Shown: positions 30,001 through 39,900 of the stretch, piece by piece
How the letters are laid out: each line of letters opens with the position of its first letter
Position numbering within the stretch: the first letter of the stretch is position 1
Origin: Fluviicoccus sp.
GTDB taxonomy: Bacteria > Pseudomonadota > Gammaproteobacteria > Pseudomonadales > Moraxellaceae
Direction: 5' to 3'
DNA: 64,000 nucleotides
Assembly (NCBI RefSeq): GCF_030646115.1
Contig: NZ_JAUSMX010000018.1
Location: 248,001-312,000, forward strand
Made by a program: the position numbers and the translations under genes
The notes under the pieces: generated by a model
The model's database searches: none
Seen by the model: only the letters and a program-made list of their open reading frames with translations
What the model was told of the DNA's origin: nothing

Positions 30001-33000
30001 TCACCACTGATGGTCCCGGCCAACTGCGTCACACCGGCCTTGTCCACCACCAGGGCGGCGTTCTGGCTAAGCGCGATATCACCGGACAACGAGCCCTGCG
30101 TACCGCCATTCCCGATCTGGAACGTGCCTTCACGCACCGCTATACCGGACCCCAAGGCCAGATCCCCGGTCAGCAAGAACCGCCCGCTGCCTTCCTTGAC
30201 CAGCCGGCTGGTGTCACTCTGTCCGGTAATCGCACCGGAGGAGCGGACATCAAAGCTGCCGGTATGAACCACGCCGTCACCATCCACCAGCACAATCGGC
30301 CGCAGTTCGTCGGTATCCGTCGCAACTCTCAGGCCGCCGCCGCCCATAAGGTACAAATCTCCGCCGCCTATCGCATCGGGGCGCGCCAGCTCCAGATAAC
30401 TCTCCGGCCCATAGACCAGCGTGCGGCCGCTATAGGTATTGGCCTGATTGAGCACCAGCGTTCCCGGTCCGTATTTGACCAGACCGCCGTCACCGCTGAT
30501 GACTCCGTCATAAACCTGGCGTTCCGAGGTGGTCATGATGCCGCCACCGCCCAGCAGGTTGATGTTCAGGTGACTGTCTCCGGCCGACAGCAGCGCCCCC
30601 CCGGCCAGGGTAAATTGTCCACGCCCAACGGCGGCATCCTGGCCAATAACCAGCGCCACTCCCGCCCCGACCGTGGTGCCGCCCTGATAGGTGTTCACAC
30701 CATTCAACACCTGGATGGTGTACATCGACATATTGAGGGGATTGAAATCGGCGGGAAGCCGCTTGCGGTAGAAATTGAGCGCGCCATCTCCGGAGATCAA
30801 ACCTTCGAACTGGCCGTTCAAAGGCTTGTTTGCGTCATTGAACTCCATGGCGACATTAAGCCGGTGGCCGTTATTCAGCCCCAAACCGCCGCTACCGGTG
30901 ATGCTGATCACCTCCTGGTCCGTCTGACTCAAGCTGTAGGAGCCGGTTTCCACCCGCAGCGCGCCACGGCCGATGGACCCTGACACCGCCGCTCCCCGGA
31001 TCAGGGTGTCACCGCTGCCTTCCTGAGGCGCCGCCAGTTCGATAGTGCCGGTTCCGCTGAAAATCAGCGGCGCAAACGCCGTATTGTCGGACCGGTGCCA
31101 ACCCTCGATCCTGTTATTCAACACCACATGGTTATCGGTATGTATGACACCCTGCTGATGGTCTCCGGGCAAACCTGAAGCGACAAGGCGCATGGCCCTG
31201 AGATCAGTCATATCGGCGGACAGATCCAGCGTACCTTCATTCAACCGCAGTTCGGCTCGCCCCAGCCGTGAGTCCCTGTCAATACTGACAACCCCTTGAG
31301 TCAGCAGCCAGTCACCATCGAACGCCGTATCGCGGCTCACGACCAGACGACCATCCCCCTGCTTCTCCAGTATGCCCGTACCTGCCACGACCCCCTTCAG
31401 GTCGACCTCAATCTCTTCCTGTGACCCGGACGTCACCCGGATTACGCCTCCACCCGAGTTGATGACCAGATTTCGCGCCATCTCCATGGATTTCTGCATA
31501 CTGAGCACGCCACCGTCGAGCACGACCTGACCGCCGGGGCTGCCCAGATTGGCGTCCTTTTCAATATTCAGGAAGGCGTCCTGAACATAGGTGTCGCCGC
31601 TGTAGGAGTTGTCGCCACGCAAGCGCACATCGCCGCCGGTGACCAGCACGTTCCAGCGTTGAAAATCCTCCGCACCGGCCAGACCGCTGCCTACACTGTC
31701 CGTGATCGCATCCCGGATTTCGGCAAACCCATTGCTGCGGCCGCGCAGAACCAGATTGCCCGACCCCTGCAGAAACACCCCGGTTCCGGCTGACTGGCCG
31801 CCGTCACTGCCGTTAACGGTATTGCCTTCAAGTCTCGTCGCTCCGGTCAGGGACAGCCCTCCGCCGTCGACTACGAACACCGCCCCGCCCAGGCCCGCGC
31901 CGCCACCGCCCTGACCGGCTTGCCCCAAGCCGCCGCCCACACCGCCAGCGCCCGCTACAACACCGGCGCCGCCGCCGCCGCCAAAACCGCCGGTTCCTCC
32001 CGCCTGAGCCTGGCTGCTGCCACCGCCGCCGCCAAAACCGCCAGCGCCTGCAGTACCGGTCACGCTGCCGCCCCCGCCGCCGCCAAATCCGCCATTACCC
32101 GCAGTTCCGGCAACACTGCCGCCCCCGCCGCCGCCAAACCCACCATTTCCTGCAGCATCGGCAATACTGCCGCCCCCGCCGCCAAAAACACCCCCACGAC
32201 CACCTTGGCCTGCCGTCGCGGACTGGCCATTGAAACCGCCGCCGCCGCCCGATATTTCACCCGCACCTCCGCCGCCGCCAAGCGCACCGCCGTTACCGGC
32301 GGCGCCTCCCGGGACGGCCGCACCATTGCCGCCACTGCCGGCTATCCACAACAATCCGTCCTGACCGGCTTGGCCGGACGGTGTTCCCGGACTGCCGCCC
32401 TGGGTCTGGCCACCACCACCACCGGCCAACAAGCCGCCACTCCCCCCGTCCCGAAGCCCGCCGCCTCCCCCTCCAGCTGCACCACCACTCCCCCCGTCAC
32501 CCTGAAAGCCGCCACCGCCGCCGCCCAAGGAGCCACCATCACCACCCAATCCGCCGCCGCCGCCGCCCGTCCCGGCACCTCCAGCGCCACCAACAGCCTC
32601 GTTCTCATTAAGGACCACATTATTCAGAATAACGTCGGCGCGGGCATTCACAAATACCGCGCCACCCGCGCCCAAGCCGCCGCCGCCACCATCCCGGCCA
32701 TCACCACCCTGGGCCGCACCCCGGATAATGGCCAGGTCATTAATCTGCACCAGCACCCTAGGTCCCACAGTATCTGTCCCGGCGCCGATCATGAACACCC
32801 GGTCCCCGCCCGAGCCTTCCAGCACATGCCCGGAACCCTTGATGGAAACCGTGTTCAGCACCGGCGGCAACGCGCCGCTCAAGCGGATATCATCCAGGAT
32901 TTCAATAAAATGCGGCCCGCTGGTGGCGTTGACCTGTTGGATGGCGAGCGTCAGGTCCGCTTCGCTGAGTACACGGAACGTCGACGCCATTGAGGCCGGA

Positions 33001-33077
33001 GAAACAGATAAAGAAGCTATCGCCACCGCCAAGGACAACGGTGACGGACGAAAGAGACGCCTTGAGAATTCAGACAC
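27015..33077 (-). CDS. Giant autotransporter with PGRS-like glycine-rich block
   Basis: 2020 residues from GTG at 33077 (AGGGAAG 7 bp upstream). A signal peptide (about residues 1-31, ending SPASMA) is followed by a short beta-helix start, then about 280 residues (120-400) dominated by Gly runs (GGFGGGGGGSVAGTAGNGG-type units). The passenger from about 400 to 1650 is a series of right-handed beta-helix repeats with recurring GxGxLxKxGxGxLxLxG patterns (KQGDGRLVVS, KYGPGTLVLN, KLGAGQLRLT), the PATR type of passenger-associated repeats. The last 270 residues form the autotransporter barrel and end LNLQYRW. It is a surface protein, probably an adhesin or matrix former; the Gly-rich block is unusual. 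Confidence 0.93.
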   Translation of the reverse strand: MSEFSRRLFRPSPLSLAVAIASLSVSPASMASTFRVLSEADLTLAIQQVNATSGPHFIEILDDIRLSGALPPVLNTVSIKGSGHVLEGSGGDRVFMIGAGTDTVGPRVLVQINDLAIIRGAAQGGDGRDGGGGGLGAGGAVFVNARADVILNNVVLNENEAVGGAGGAGTGGGGGGLGGDGGSLGGGGGGFQGDGGSGGAAGGGGGGLRDGGSGGLLAGGGGGQTQGGSPGTPSGQAGQDGLLWIAGSGGNGAAVPGGAAGNGGALGGGGGAGEISGGGGGFNGQSATAGQGGRGGVFGGGGGSIADAAGNGGFGGGGGGSVAGTAGNGGFGGGGGGSVTGTAGAGGFGGGGGSSQAQAGGTGGFGGGGGAGVVAGAGGVGGGLGQAGQGGGGAGLGGAVFVVDGGGLSLTGATRLEGNTVNGSDGGQSAGTGVFLQGSGNLVLRGRSNGFAEIRDAITDSVGSGLAGAEDFQRWNVLVTGGDVRLRGDNSYSGDTYVQDAFLNIEKDANLGSPGGQVVLDGGVLSMQKSMEMARNLVINSGGGVIRVTSGSQEEIEVDLKGVVAGTGILEKQGDGRLVVSRDTAFDGDWLLTQGVVSIDRDSRLGRAELRLNEGTLDLSADMTDLRAMRLVASGLPGDHQQGVIHTDNHVVLNNRIEGWHRSDNTAFAPLIFSGTGTIELAAPQEGSGDTLIRGAAVSGSIGRGALRVETGSYSLSQTDQEVISITGSGGLGLNNGHRLNVAMEFNDANKPLNGQFEGLISGDGALNFYRKRLPADFNPLNMSMYTIQVLNGVNTYQGGTTVGAGVALVIGQDAAVGRGQFTLAGGALLSAGDSHLNINLLGGGGIMTTSERQVYDGVISGDGGLVKYGPGTLVLNQANTYSGRTLVYGPESYLELARPDAIGGGDLYLMGGGGLRVATDTDELRPIVLVDGDGVVHTGSFDVRSSGAITGQSDTSRLVKEGSGRFLLTGDLALGSGIAVREGTFQIGNGGTQGSLSGDIALSQNAALVVDKAGVTQLAGTISGEGQVLKQGDGLLWLRPDRANTFLGGLKVEGGQVGAGNALALGLGDFTLDGGGLLLDGHIDRSVQIAAAGGSMAVQNGNSFAFQGDVNGSGRLTKIDDGTLVMQGVMSHTGGTQVDAGTLRVGQGLAGVLTGDVTVGVNGRLVFGRSDITQYDGVISGDGQVYKLAQGELVLTNEQEFAGVFHVEGGALRIGLGGTTGSLSGDVDLAAGSRLIFDRSNDAVFDGGVSGDGIVQKTGPGKLSVTGSLSHTGGTRLNSGEMEIGVGGLSGDISGEVTAVIGSRVVFNRSDAVNIDADFRGEGTLVQRGSGVTVLSGQNTMTGGAIVEHGRLAVDSNARLGSGDLILDGGYLRYEAAFSDLRDIRLGASGGLDTQGFDIHYTGLIAGNGRFLKDGAGKLTLTSLLGANTVEVQGGDLEIGNGGVTGLLLGNATVNANARLTLNRSDDLTYSGLLTGAGDIRKLGAGQLRLTADSAAFAGQTTLDAGSLRLDSRLGGNLRLNAGTRLQGTGTLGGNLLSQQGTLAPGNSIGTLTLGGDLTLDAKSVLDMEVEADLTNDKIVVGGTANLDGTLHIIALPGNYAPSSTYTLLTATAVNGTFSELKNDLVFLDASVSYSPDHVNLKLKRNNTGFVTVSMTDNQQAVATALDAMPDTATLANAVAGLDIEQARAAYDTLHGDVLLAPAGMAALDSLRFTRALSQRASRLGSTSRGPGESETTAAISRVEGLWLETLQLSKDLSGDDSIGSAASTTDGQTLMIGADGYWSENLLLGFALGQEEADVSFSGRAASGSQSGVFAGTYARFDGNNGLQWKMALGLGRSESDMRRTVALTGESPVSSVPVSTVTALMEAGRGFHKGNFGIRPFVQATLQVVKRDAFAESQAPVSGLQVEAASARTGEVGIGVEVSKPWLFLGNYFMQLQGAVAVKQHLGDDQLIQQVTLAGAQPVFQVAGTPDNGTAVDIALGAEVYLLPGLSVWGGLDGHLSAASSEQALHLNLQYRW
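31878..32720 (-). repeat. Glycine-codon-rich repetitive segment of the autotransporter
   Basis: About 840 bp coding for residues 120-400 of the autotransporter, a degenerate tandem of Gly-runs with periodic GGFGGGGGG units separated by short Ala/Ser/Thr/Asn spacers. Such sequence is prone to slippage, so copy number could vary between strains. Confidence 0.8.
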
Positions 33078-33104
33078 AGATCAACTTCCCTGATGTTATT
33101 GGAA

Positions 33105-33132
33105 TTTATAGAGATACCACCCTGACTGACAA
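33105..33132 (-). promoter_or_regulatory. Sigma-70-type promoter of the autotransporter operon
   Basis: TTGTCA (33132-33127), 16-bp spacer, TATAAA (33110-33105), five of six consensus bases at each box, about 28 bp before the start codon region. Confidence 0.55.
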
Positions 33133-33325
33133 TCGGTCGGCGCCGAATTACCCTGGCCGGAAACAAGTTTAGCCATGGAGCAGCCGTCAAGGCATTGTTA
33201 TTGGATTAATAGGTTTATGCTGCTGGAAGGCTATCACCGGGCCAAAGGCCAGGCAATAGTGGAATGAGGCCGTTCAGACCTGCAAGTCCATGCATTTGTT
33301 ATGTTTAACGACTTTGTGACAGGCT

Positions 33326-33877
33326 TCAGGTTATCGACACCAGCAGGGAGGCGACATGCCCGCCAAACCATTCCGCTGTCGCGAGGTCGCCTGAAGGCGG
33401 GGTAATGTCAGGGGACGCATTATCGGATTGCGCCATCAGCCCCATGTAACTGCCCATGCGGTTCAGATCCCCGGGCGTGACACCGGTCGGCATCAGGGGC
33501 ATGCCAGTCCACAGCATGCCGTGCTGCATGGCAAAGAGATGTATCTGCATCAACACCGACAGTTTGTCGCCGCTGAGTCCGCTGGAGTTGGTGAATCCGG
33601 CCGCCAGCTTGCCTTTCCAGCCCTGCTGCAACCAGATGCGGGAAGTGTCGTCCATAAACTGCTTGAAGGCGGCGGAGGCGCTGCCCATATAGGTCGGGCA
33701 ACCGAAAATCAGGGCGTCGGCCTGCTGCAAAGCTTCCCAGTCCACGGCATCCACCGGCATCAATCGGCTCGCGACCCCGTCCACGGACGCCGCACCTCGA
33801 TGAATGAATTCCGCCAGCCGTGCGGTATGGCCATAAGCACTGTGATACACCACCACCAGGTTCCGCCGCTCTTGCAT
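33326..33877 (-). CDS. Flavodoxin-like NAD(P)H:quinone oxidoreductase (WrbA-type)
   Basis: 183 residues from ATG at 33877 (GGAG upstream). The FMN phosphate-binding loop is VYHSAYGHTARLA at the N-terminus, followed by GCPTYMGSASAAFKQFMDD and the later FTNSSGLSGDKLSVLMQI, all typical of the WrbA/flavodoxin-like family. It probably carries out two-electron reduction of quinones in the cytoplasm. It starts 14 bp after pgeF and should share its transcript. Confidence 0.85.
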   Translation of the reverse strand: MQERRNLVVVYHSAYGHTARLAEFIHRGAASVDGVASRLMPVDAVDWEALQQADALIFGCPTYMGSASAAFKQFMDDTSRIWLQQGWKGKLAAGFTNSSGLSGDKLSVLMQIHLFAMQHGMLWTGMPLMPTGVTPGDLNRMGSYMGLMAQSDNASPDITPPSGDLATAEWFGGHVASLLVSIT

Positions 33878-33891
33878 GTAAAGCTCCGGGG

Positions 33892-34656
33892 CTAGCCCAG
33901 CCAGATGACAGACGCCATGCGCCCGGTCTGGCTGTTCCGCCGGTAAGAATAGAATCGAGCGGCATCGGTGTAGGTGCACAGGCCGCCACCGCTGACCATG
34001 CCAACTCCGGCGCGTGTCAGGCGCTGGCGCGCCAGTTCATAAATGTCGGCCAGGTACTTGCCGGGCTGCGCCGTGGCGTCAAAGGCGCTGGCGGCTGACG
34101 GGTCAACGGCCAGAAAGGCCTGGCGCACATCCTCACCCACCTCAAAGGCATCAGGGCCAATAGCCGGACCCAGCCAGCACAACACTTCGGCGGGACTTTC
34201 GAACTTTGCCAGGGTATTTTCCAGAACACCATGACACAAACCGCGCCAACCGGCATGCGCCACGGCCACCCGGGTTCCCGTCTCATTGCAAAAGAAGACC
34301 GGCAAGCAATCCGCCGTCATCACCACGCACGGCAGTCCGCGCTGGGTGGTGGTGACGGCATCGGCTTCAGGCACCAGTTGGGCGCGTTTCTTGGGCTCGC
34401 TGAAGGCATCCACAACTTCAGTACCGTGAACCTGCTGCAGCCATTGCGGAGGGCCGCACGGGGCAATATCGTTCAACCGCGTGAAAAGTTGGCGGCGGTT
34501 GTCGACCACGGCGGGAGCTTCGTCACCGACATGAAAGGCCAGGTTGAAGCTGTCGTATGGCGCCTGGCTGACACCGCCCTGACGGGTGGTGACCACAGCC
34601 CGGACATTGGCAGGCGCAGGCCAGTCCGGAAGGATCAGGGAGTCCTCGGCATGCAT
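33892..34656 (-). CDS. pgeF: PgeF/YfiH-family peptidoglycan editing factor (laccase domain)
   Basis: 254 residues, full length. Conserved metal-site residues are visible: His in LQQVHGTEV (about residue 77), Cys in TADCLPVFF and His in VAHAGWRG. The C-terminal GGLCTYTDAARFYSYRRNSQTGRM is the family ending. The family was first called multicopper polyphenol oxidase and is now linked to peptidoglycan precursor editing in E. coli and to purine nucleoside activity in mammalian LACC1. Together with the downstream flavodoxin gene it forms a two-gene operon. Confidence 0.92.
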   Translation of the reverse strand: MHAEDSLILPDWPAPANVRAVVTTRQGGVSQAPYDSFNLAFHVGDEAPAVVDNRRQLFTRLNDIAPCGPPQWLQQVHGTEVVDAFSEPKKRAQLVPEADAVTTTQRGLPCVVMTADCLPVFFCNETGTRVAVAHAGWRGLCHGVLENTLAKFESPAEVLCWLGPAIGPDAFEVGEDVRQAFLAVDPSAASAFDATAQPGKYLADIYELARQRLTRAGVGMVSGGGLCTYTDAARFYSYRRNSQTGRMASVIWLG

Positions 34657-34732
34657 GTTGCAACCCTCGGCGGGATTAACGGATTGTGCGGCGAGTGTAA
34701 CAGAGAGTCACCCGCCGCTTGACGGCATTGTC

Positions 34733-36901
34733 CTACAACTTTAGTGGCGTATCACGGCCAACCGGCGTCAGGATGCCCCGCACTTCGAAGCCCGCTTTGG
34801 CGCGGACTTCACCGCTTTCTGTCCGTAACTCCAGCCGGTACCGGCCGCGCTGCGGAGCCCAGGCGACGGGCTCTCCGGCATCCGCAAGCCGCTTGCCGTT
34901 CAGCCACAATTGCAGGTTTTCACCGCCGGTGCGGGCGCGCAGCATCACCTTTTGCACTTGAACGGGCATGTCAGGGTCCAGCGCGATGATGGTGCCGTCG
35001 ACCGGATAGATAATGCGCGCCACGGTATCGGCCTCGTACTGAACACGGTCCTGCTGCGTGCCGCCGCGGAACCATTCCTGCACCGGCGGCAGCGCCACAC
35101 CGTCAAAGGACACTGTCTGCTGCACCACGCCGACGGGCGGCGGCGGCGGACCCGCATACTCACCAGCCTGTTCCAGACGGCTTATCACTGCCTGCCACAC
35201 CGGGGCCGCACCGCTGACCCCGGACACATCGCGCATCGGCCTTCCCTGCATGTTGCCCACCCAAACCGCCACCGTGTAATGCCAGGAAAAGCCGACGCAC
35301 CAGTTGTCGCGCATGTCCTTGCTGGTGCCGGTCTTGACAGCGGACCAGAACGGCGTTGCCAACGGGTTTTCGTAGCCGAAGGTGAGGCTGCGGGCGTTGC
35401 GGTCGCTGAGGATGTTGGAAACAATGAAGCTTGTTTGAGGCGACAGGCGCGGGGCATCCGCAGACGGCGGGAAATGTCCTCCCCCCGCAACCAGACGCGC
35501 CGGGGACCACGCGCCGCCGTTGGCAAGCGCGCGGTAGGCATTGGCCAGCTCCCACAGCGTAATGTCCGCGCCGCCTAAGGCCAGCGCAGTGCCATAAAAT
35601 TCGGCATCCTCCTTTAGACCGAAGCCATAACCACGAAGTTCCTGCCAGAAGGCATCGACGCCGGTCAATTGCAGCGCGCGCACTGCCGGGACATTCAGCG
35701 ACGAGGCAAGCGCCGTGCGCACCGTCACCGGGCCCTTGAAGTCGTGCTCGTAGTTCTGCGGCACATACAGCCCGCGCTCGGTGGCGATGTTGACCGGGCT
35801 GTCGTCCAGCACCGTGGCGGCGGTCAGACGGTTCTGCTCCAGCGCCAGACCGTACAGGAAGGGCTTCAGCGTCGATCCGGCCTGCCGTTGCGCCTGCACG
35901 CTGTCCACCCACAGGCTGTCGTCGTCCAGGCCGCTGTTGCCAACATAGGCCAAGACCTCGCCGCTGCGGTTGTCCAGCACCAGCACCGCGCCGCCGTTGG
36001 CCTGTTGCGCCTGCAAGGACACCAGCTGCTCGCGCAGCGCTTCTTCGGCGAAGCGTTGCAGGCGGCGGTCCAGCGTCGTGTTCACATCCTGCCCCGCCGT
36101 TGTCAGCAAACGTGAGGCCAGGCTGAGCAGCGCGGGATCGTCATCCAACCCGAGACTGCGGTTGCGCAGGCGGCTGTCGGCCAATGCATGCACGGCCGGG
36201 CAGTCGGCGTCATAACCGGCGGCGATCAGCACGCAGGCGCGCTTCGCCGCCTGTGCGGGCGTCATGTTCGGGGAAGACAACAGGCTGACCAGCAGGATGC
36301 TTTCGGCGCGGTCCAGCCCGGCGGGCCGCTTGCCAAACAGCGCCTGGCTGGCGGCGTCGATGCCTTGCAGGTCGCCGCGCCATTGCGTCAGGTTTAGGTA
36401 GGCTTCCAGGATGCGGTCCTTGCCCCAACGGGCGTCCAGCGCCCGGGCGGCGCGCAGTTGCCGCCACTTGCGGTCCAGCGGACGGCCGCCGGTGCGCCAC
36501 GCCAGCGACGGGTCGAGCAAGGCGGCGGTCTGCATGCTGAGCGTGCTGGCGCCGCGTGTGCGCTGTCCGGTCAGGTACTTCATCGTGGCGCGGGTGAATG
36601 CCCCCCAATCGACACCATGATGCTGGTAAAAGTCGCGATCCTCGACGAAAATGAGCGCATCCACCAGCGCCGGCGACACCCGGTCCAGCGGCGTCCAGTC
36701 CAGCCGGTGCGCGGTCTTGTCCTGCCGCTGCCGGATCAGCACCTCGCCATGCCGGTCGAGCAAGGCGGCATAGGACGACCGCCAGCCCGACTTGACGGCC
36801 TCGAAATCGGGAACCGCCGCTTCCGCCCGCGCCACCGGCCACAACAGCAGCCAAAGCAGGCATAACCAGACCCGGCTTAACCTGGAACCGCCTCGGGTCA
36901 C
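34733..36901 (-). CDS. pbpC: Penicillin-binding protein 1C
   Basis: 722 residues from GTG at 36901, which overlaps the alpha-2-macroglobulin stop (GTGA). After a signal anchor (VWLCLLWLLLWPVARA) comes the glycosyltransferase domain with IFVEDRDFYQHHGVDW and RGASTLSMQTA. The transpeptidase domain has the SxxK serine in AGSTLKPFLYG, SLN in ASSLNVPAVR and KTGTSKD. The C-terminal BiPBP-type domain follows (about residues 620-722). No ATG start is available in frame near here, so GTG with coupling is the best choice. It acts with the upstream protein, as in E. coli, where yfhM and pbpC are neighbours. Confidence 0.93.
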   Translation of the reverse strand: MTRGGSRLSRVWLCLLWLLLWPVARAEAAVPDFEAVKSGWRSSYAALLDRHGEVLIRQRQDKTAHRLDWTPLDRVSPALVDALIFVEDRDFYQHHGVDWGAFTRATMKYLTGQRTRGASTLSMQTAALLDPSLAWRTGGRPLDRKWRQLRAARALDARWGKDRILEAYLNLTQWRGDLQGIDAASQALFGKRPAGLDRAESILLVSLLSSPNMTPAQAAKRACVLIAAGYDADCPAVHALADSRLRNRSLGLDDDPALLSLASRLLTTAGQDVNTTLDRRLQRFAEEALREQLVSLQAQQANGGAVLVLDNRSGEVLAYVGNSGLDDDSLWVDSVQAQRQAGSTLKPFLYGLALEQNRLTAATVLDDSPVNIATERGLYVPQNYEHDFKGPVTVRTALASSLNVPAVRALQLTGVDAFWQELRGYGFGLKEDAEFYGTALALGGADITLWELANAYRALANGGAWSPARLVAGGGHFPPSADAPRLSPQTSFIVSNILSDRNARSLTFGYENPLATPFWSAVKTGTSKDMRDNWCVGFSWHYTVAVWVGNMQGRPMRDVSGVSGAAPVWQAVISRLEQAGEYAGPPPPPVGVVQQTVSFDGVALPPVQEWFRGGTQQDRVQYEADTVARIIYPVDGTIIALDPDMPVQVQKVMLRARTGGENLQLWLNGKRLADAGEPVAWAPQRGRYRLELRTESGEVRAKAGFEVRGILTPVGRDTPLKL

Positions 36902-39900
36902 GGGGCGACGGTCCAGTTGCTGTTCGGCAGCATGCCGTAGACATCCGGGGCGTACATCGACTCCACCCGCGTCGGCGGCAGGCGGAATTCCCCGGCCTGG
37001 TTCAGGCGCACGGTATAGCTGATTTCCCAGTCCGCGTCCTTGCCCAGATACTCGTAGTAGGCGCGGTAGGCATCGGCGGCGAACTCGACGAATTCCGGCC
37101 ACCAGCCGCTGCTGTCGTTTTCCGAGAGCAAGGCGCTGTCCCGCTTCAGCCCGCGCCCCAGCAGCACCGCGCCAGCCGGGACCGGGTCGTTGACCACCAC
37201 CCAGCCCATGTCCTGAGCGGCGACAATGCGCAGCTTGATGCGTGCGACATCGCCCATGCTCCACTGCCCCTTCACCTTCTGCGTCACCGGCTCCACGGTC
37301 TTGCTGACGGTGTAGCCCTTGAAGTCGGGTCGGGTGACCGGCACCGGCGCGCGCGCCAGCACCCGCAGCCACGGCTTGCCGCCGCCATCGTGTTGCACAT
37401 TCAGGGTGGAATTCGCCTTCGGCCACGGCAGGCTCAGAGTCGGATCCACCGGGTTCATGCTGACAGCGGGGATCACCGGCTGCGGATCCACCGCCCAATC
37501 GTGACGGCGGTTCTCTCCGGCCAGCGTGGCGCGGGTCTGGCCGTTCACCGGCAGCACGCCCTCATTGAAACGCGTCAGCGCCATGCCGCCCCACAGGTTG
37601 GCCTGCGTATCCTGCCAGTGACCGTCCTTCTGGTGGCGCAGCAGGCCGCGCACCAGCAAGGGCAAATCCTGCTCCCACGCCTTGTCGCCCAGCACGCTCA
37701 GGATCAATCGCGCCTGCAGCTGCTCGTTGCTGTCGAACCACCACCAACGCTCCGCACGGCGCTCGTTGAGCACCAGCACGCTGCTGCCCGCCTGCGTCAG
37801 TTGCGCCCGTAGCTGGCGGTCAACTTCCTTCAGACGCGTCTCGCGGTTGGCGAGGCCGGGGACGCTGCGCAGCAGCTCGCGCCAGTCGATCAGGATATGC
37901 GTATCCCACATCGCGGGCTGGATGCGGATGTTGTCCAGCATCACTGGTTTGAAGCGGTTGTATTGCGCCAGCAGGCTCATTGCCTGCATCTGCCGCTGGA
38001 TCAGGTCCTGACGGTTGTCGTAGATCCAGTATTCGTAGGTGGCCTTGGGCAGCTTGCCCTGCACGTAGTTTTCCAGCCCGGTCAGCATTCGCTCACGGCT
38101 CTCCGCCGGAATCGTCCAGTTCAGCGCCTTGGCCAGACGCAGCACATGCACGGTCAGGAACGCTGAGCCCTTGCCGCCGGGGAAGAAGGCCGCGAGACCG
38201 TCCTGATCCAGATAGGTCGGCAGGTCACCCATGATGTCCGTCCACAGCGCCGGGTTTTGCAGGCCTGCGGCCTTGGTCGTCTTCTGCTCCAGACACAGAT
38301 AGATATAGTCGCGGAACCATTGCCGCACCGGCTCCAGCGTGCCGGTCAGGGTGGGTTGCAGGTCGAGGTCGATCCTGCCCTCCTCCACGCTGCCCGCGGG
38401 CAACGTCAGCGGCAGTGCATAGGGAACGCCCGGCGACAGCTGGGTCAGCGCCCCGGCCAGTGTTTGCAACGGCACGGCGGTCAGCACCTGCTGCGACACC
38501 TTCAGCCGGTCGCTGAAATGCGGACTGACCGCGCTGATTTCCCACGTCAGGTTCTCGATACGCTTCGGAACCGTCACTGGCACCATCACCCGCGTCGACT
38601 GGCCTCCGGGCAGGTCCAGCACTTTCACAAAGTCTTTCGCCAGCGCCGGGGAACGCACAGTCAGCGTCACCGCTTCCGGCTGGTCGCTGCTGTTGCGCAC
38701 GGTGAACTCGGCCTGATAGCGGTCCCCCTGCCGCACCACCGTCGGCAGGCCGCTCAGCACCTGCAGATCGCGGGTGCTGCGGATGGTCGCCGAGCCGTTG
38801 CCGAACTGGTCGCGGCTGGACGCCACCGCCACGACGCGGAAGGCCGACAGCGAGTCATTCAACGGGAAGCTGAACGTGGCCTTGCCCTCGGCATCCACCG
38901 TCGCGGTCGCCTTCCAGTACACCAGGCTGTCCAGCAATTCACGGGTGGAAGCGCCGCGACCGCCGCCGCCGCCCGAGGGCAGCGCCTTCTTGCCGAAATG
39001 CCGTTTGCCCACCACCTGCAACTGGTTGGTGGCGGTATTCAGGTCATAGGCGCGGGCGTTGACCAGCGATGGCAGCGGATCCCAGGAGTTATTGTCGGCA
39101 AGTTCCAGCAGCGCTTCGTCCACCACCGCCAGGGTCACCTCGGTATTGGCTGGCAAGCGTTCGCGCCCGGTGGCGTTACTCACCTGCACGGTGGCCTGTA
39201 CCGTTTCGCGGGGATGGTACACGGCCTTGTCGGTCTGCACCTTCACCCCCAGCTTATAGCCTTCCCAACCCACTTTCAGCTGTGCGATGCCCAGCTTGAA
39301 GGCTGGCTTGCCCAGATCAACCAGCGCCGTCGGCTGGATGGCATTGTTGCGGCCGCGCACCACCATCACCGAGACGTAGACATTAGGCGCGTAGTCCGGC
39401 TTCACCGGCACGCTCACTACCGGGTCCTTGCCGTCCAGAGTGGTCACGAAACTGTCCATGACGCCGTCACGGACCACAGTCACCAGCGCCGTCGCCTCGC
39501 GGAACGGCATGCGCACCTGCAGGCGCGCCGTGTCGCCAATGGCGTACTGCTTCTTCTCGGCAATCACGTCGATACGGTCGTCATTGCCTTGGTCGAACCA
39601 CCAATCATCGGCCCCGGCCACCCACACGGTGCTTTCGGTGGCGGCGCGCCGACCGTCGCTGTCGGTCGTAATCACTTTCAGCTTCAGCTCCCCGGAACGC
39701 TTCAGCGGCAGCTTGCACAGCAGGCGGCCCTGGGCGTCAGTGCGGTTGCCGCACGGCACTTTCACCGCCTCTTCACGGCGAGTGGAATCGTAGGCGTAAT
39801 AGCCGCCCAGCGTGCGCTTGCGGTGGGAGTCCGAATACATCAGCGCGCCCTGGATTTCCACGGGGGCATTCGCCACCGCCTTGCCGTTGCGGTCTACCAC

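Noticed and set aside
31878-32720. Possible CRISPR-like or satellite array in the glycine-rich DNA
   Set aside because: The repeats are of codon scale, irregular and in frame with the autotransporter. There are no regular spacers.
31920-32993. Plus-strand open frame opposite the glycine-rich autotransporter block, rich in Ala and Thr
   Set aside because: Gly codons on the minus strand leave the opposite strand free of stops. No start site or domain supports a real gene.
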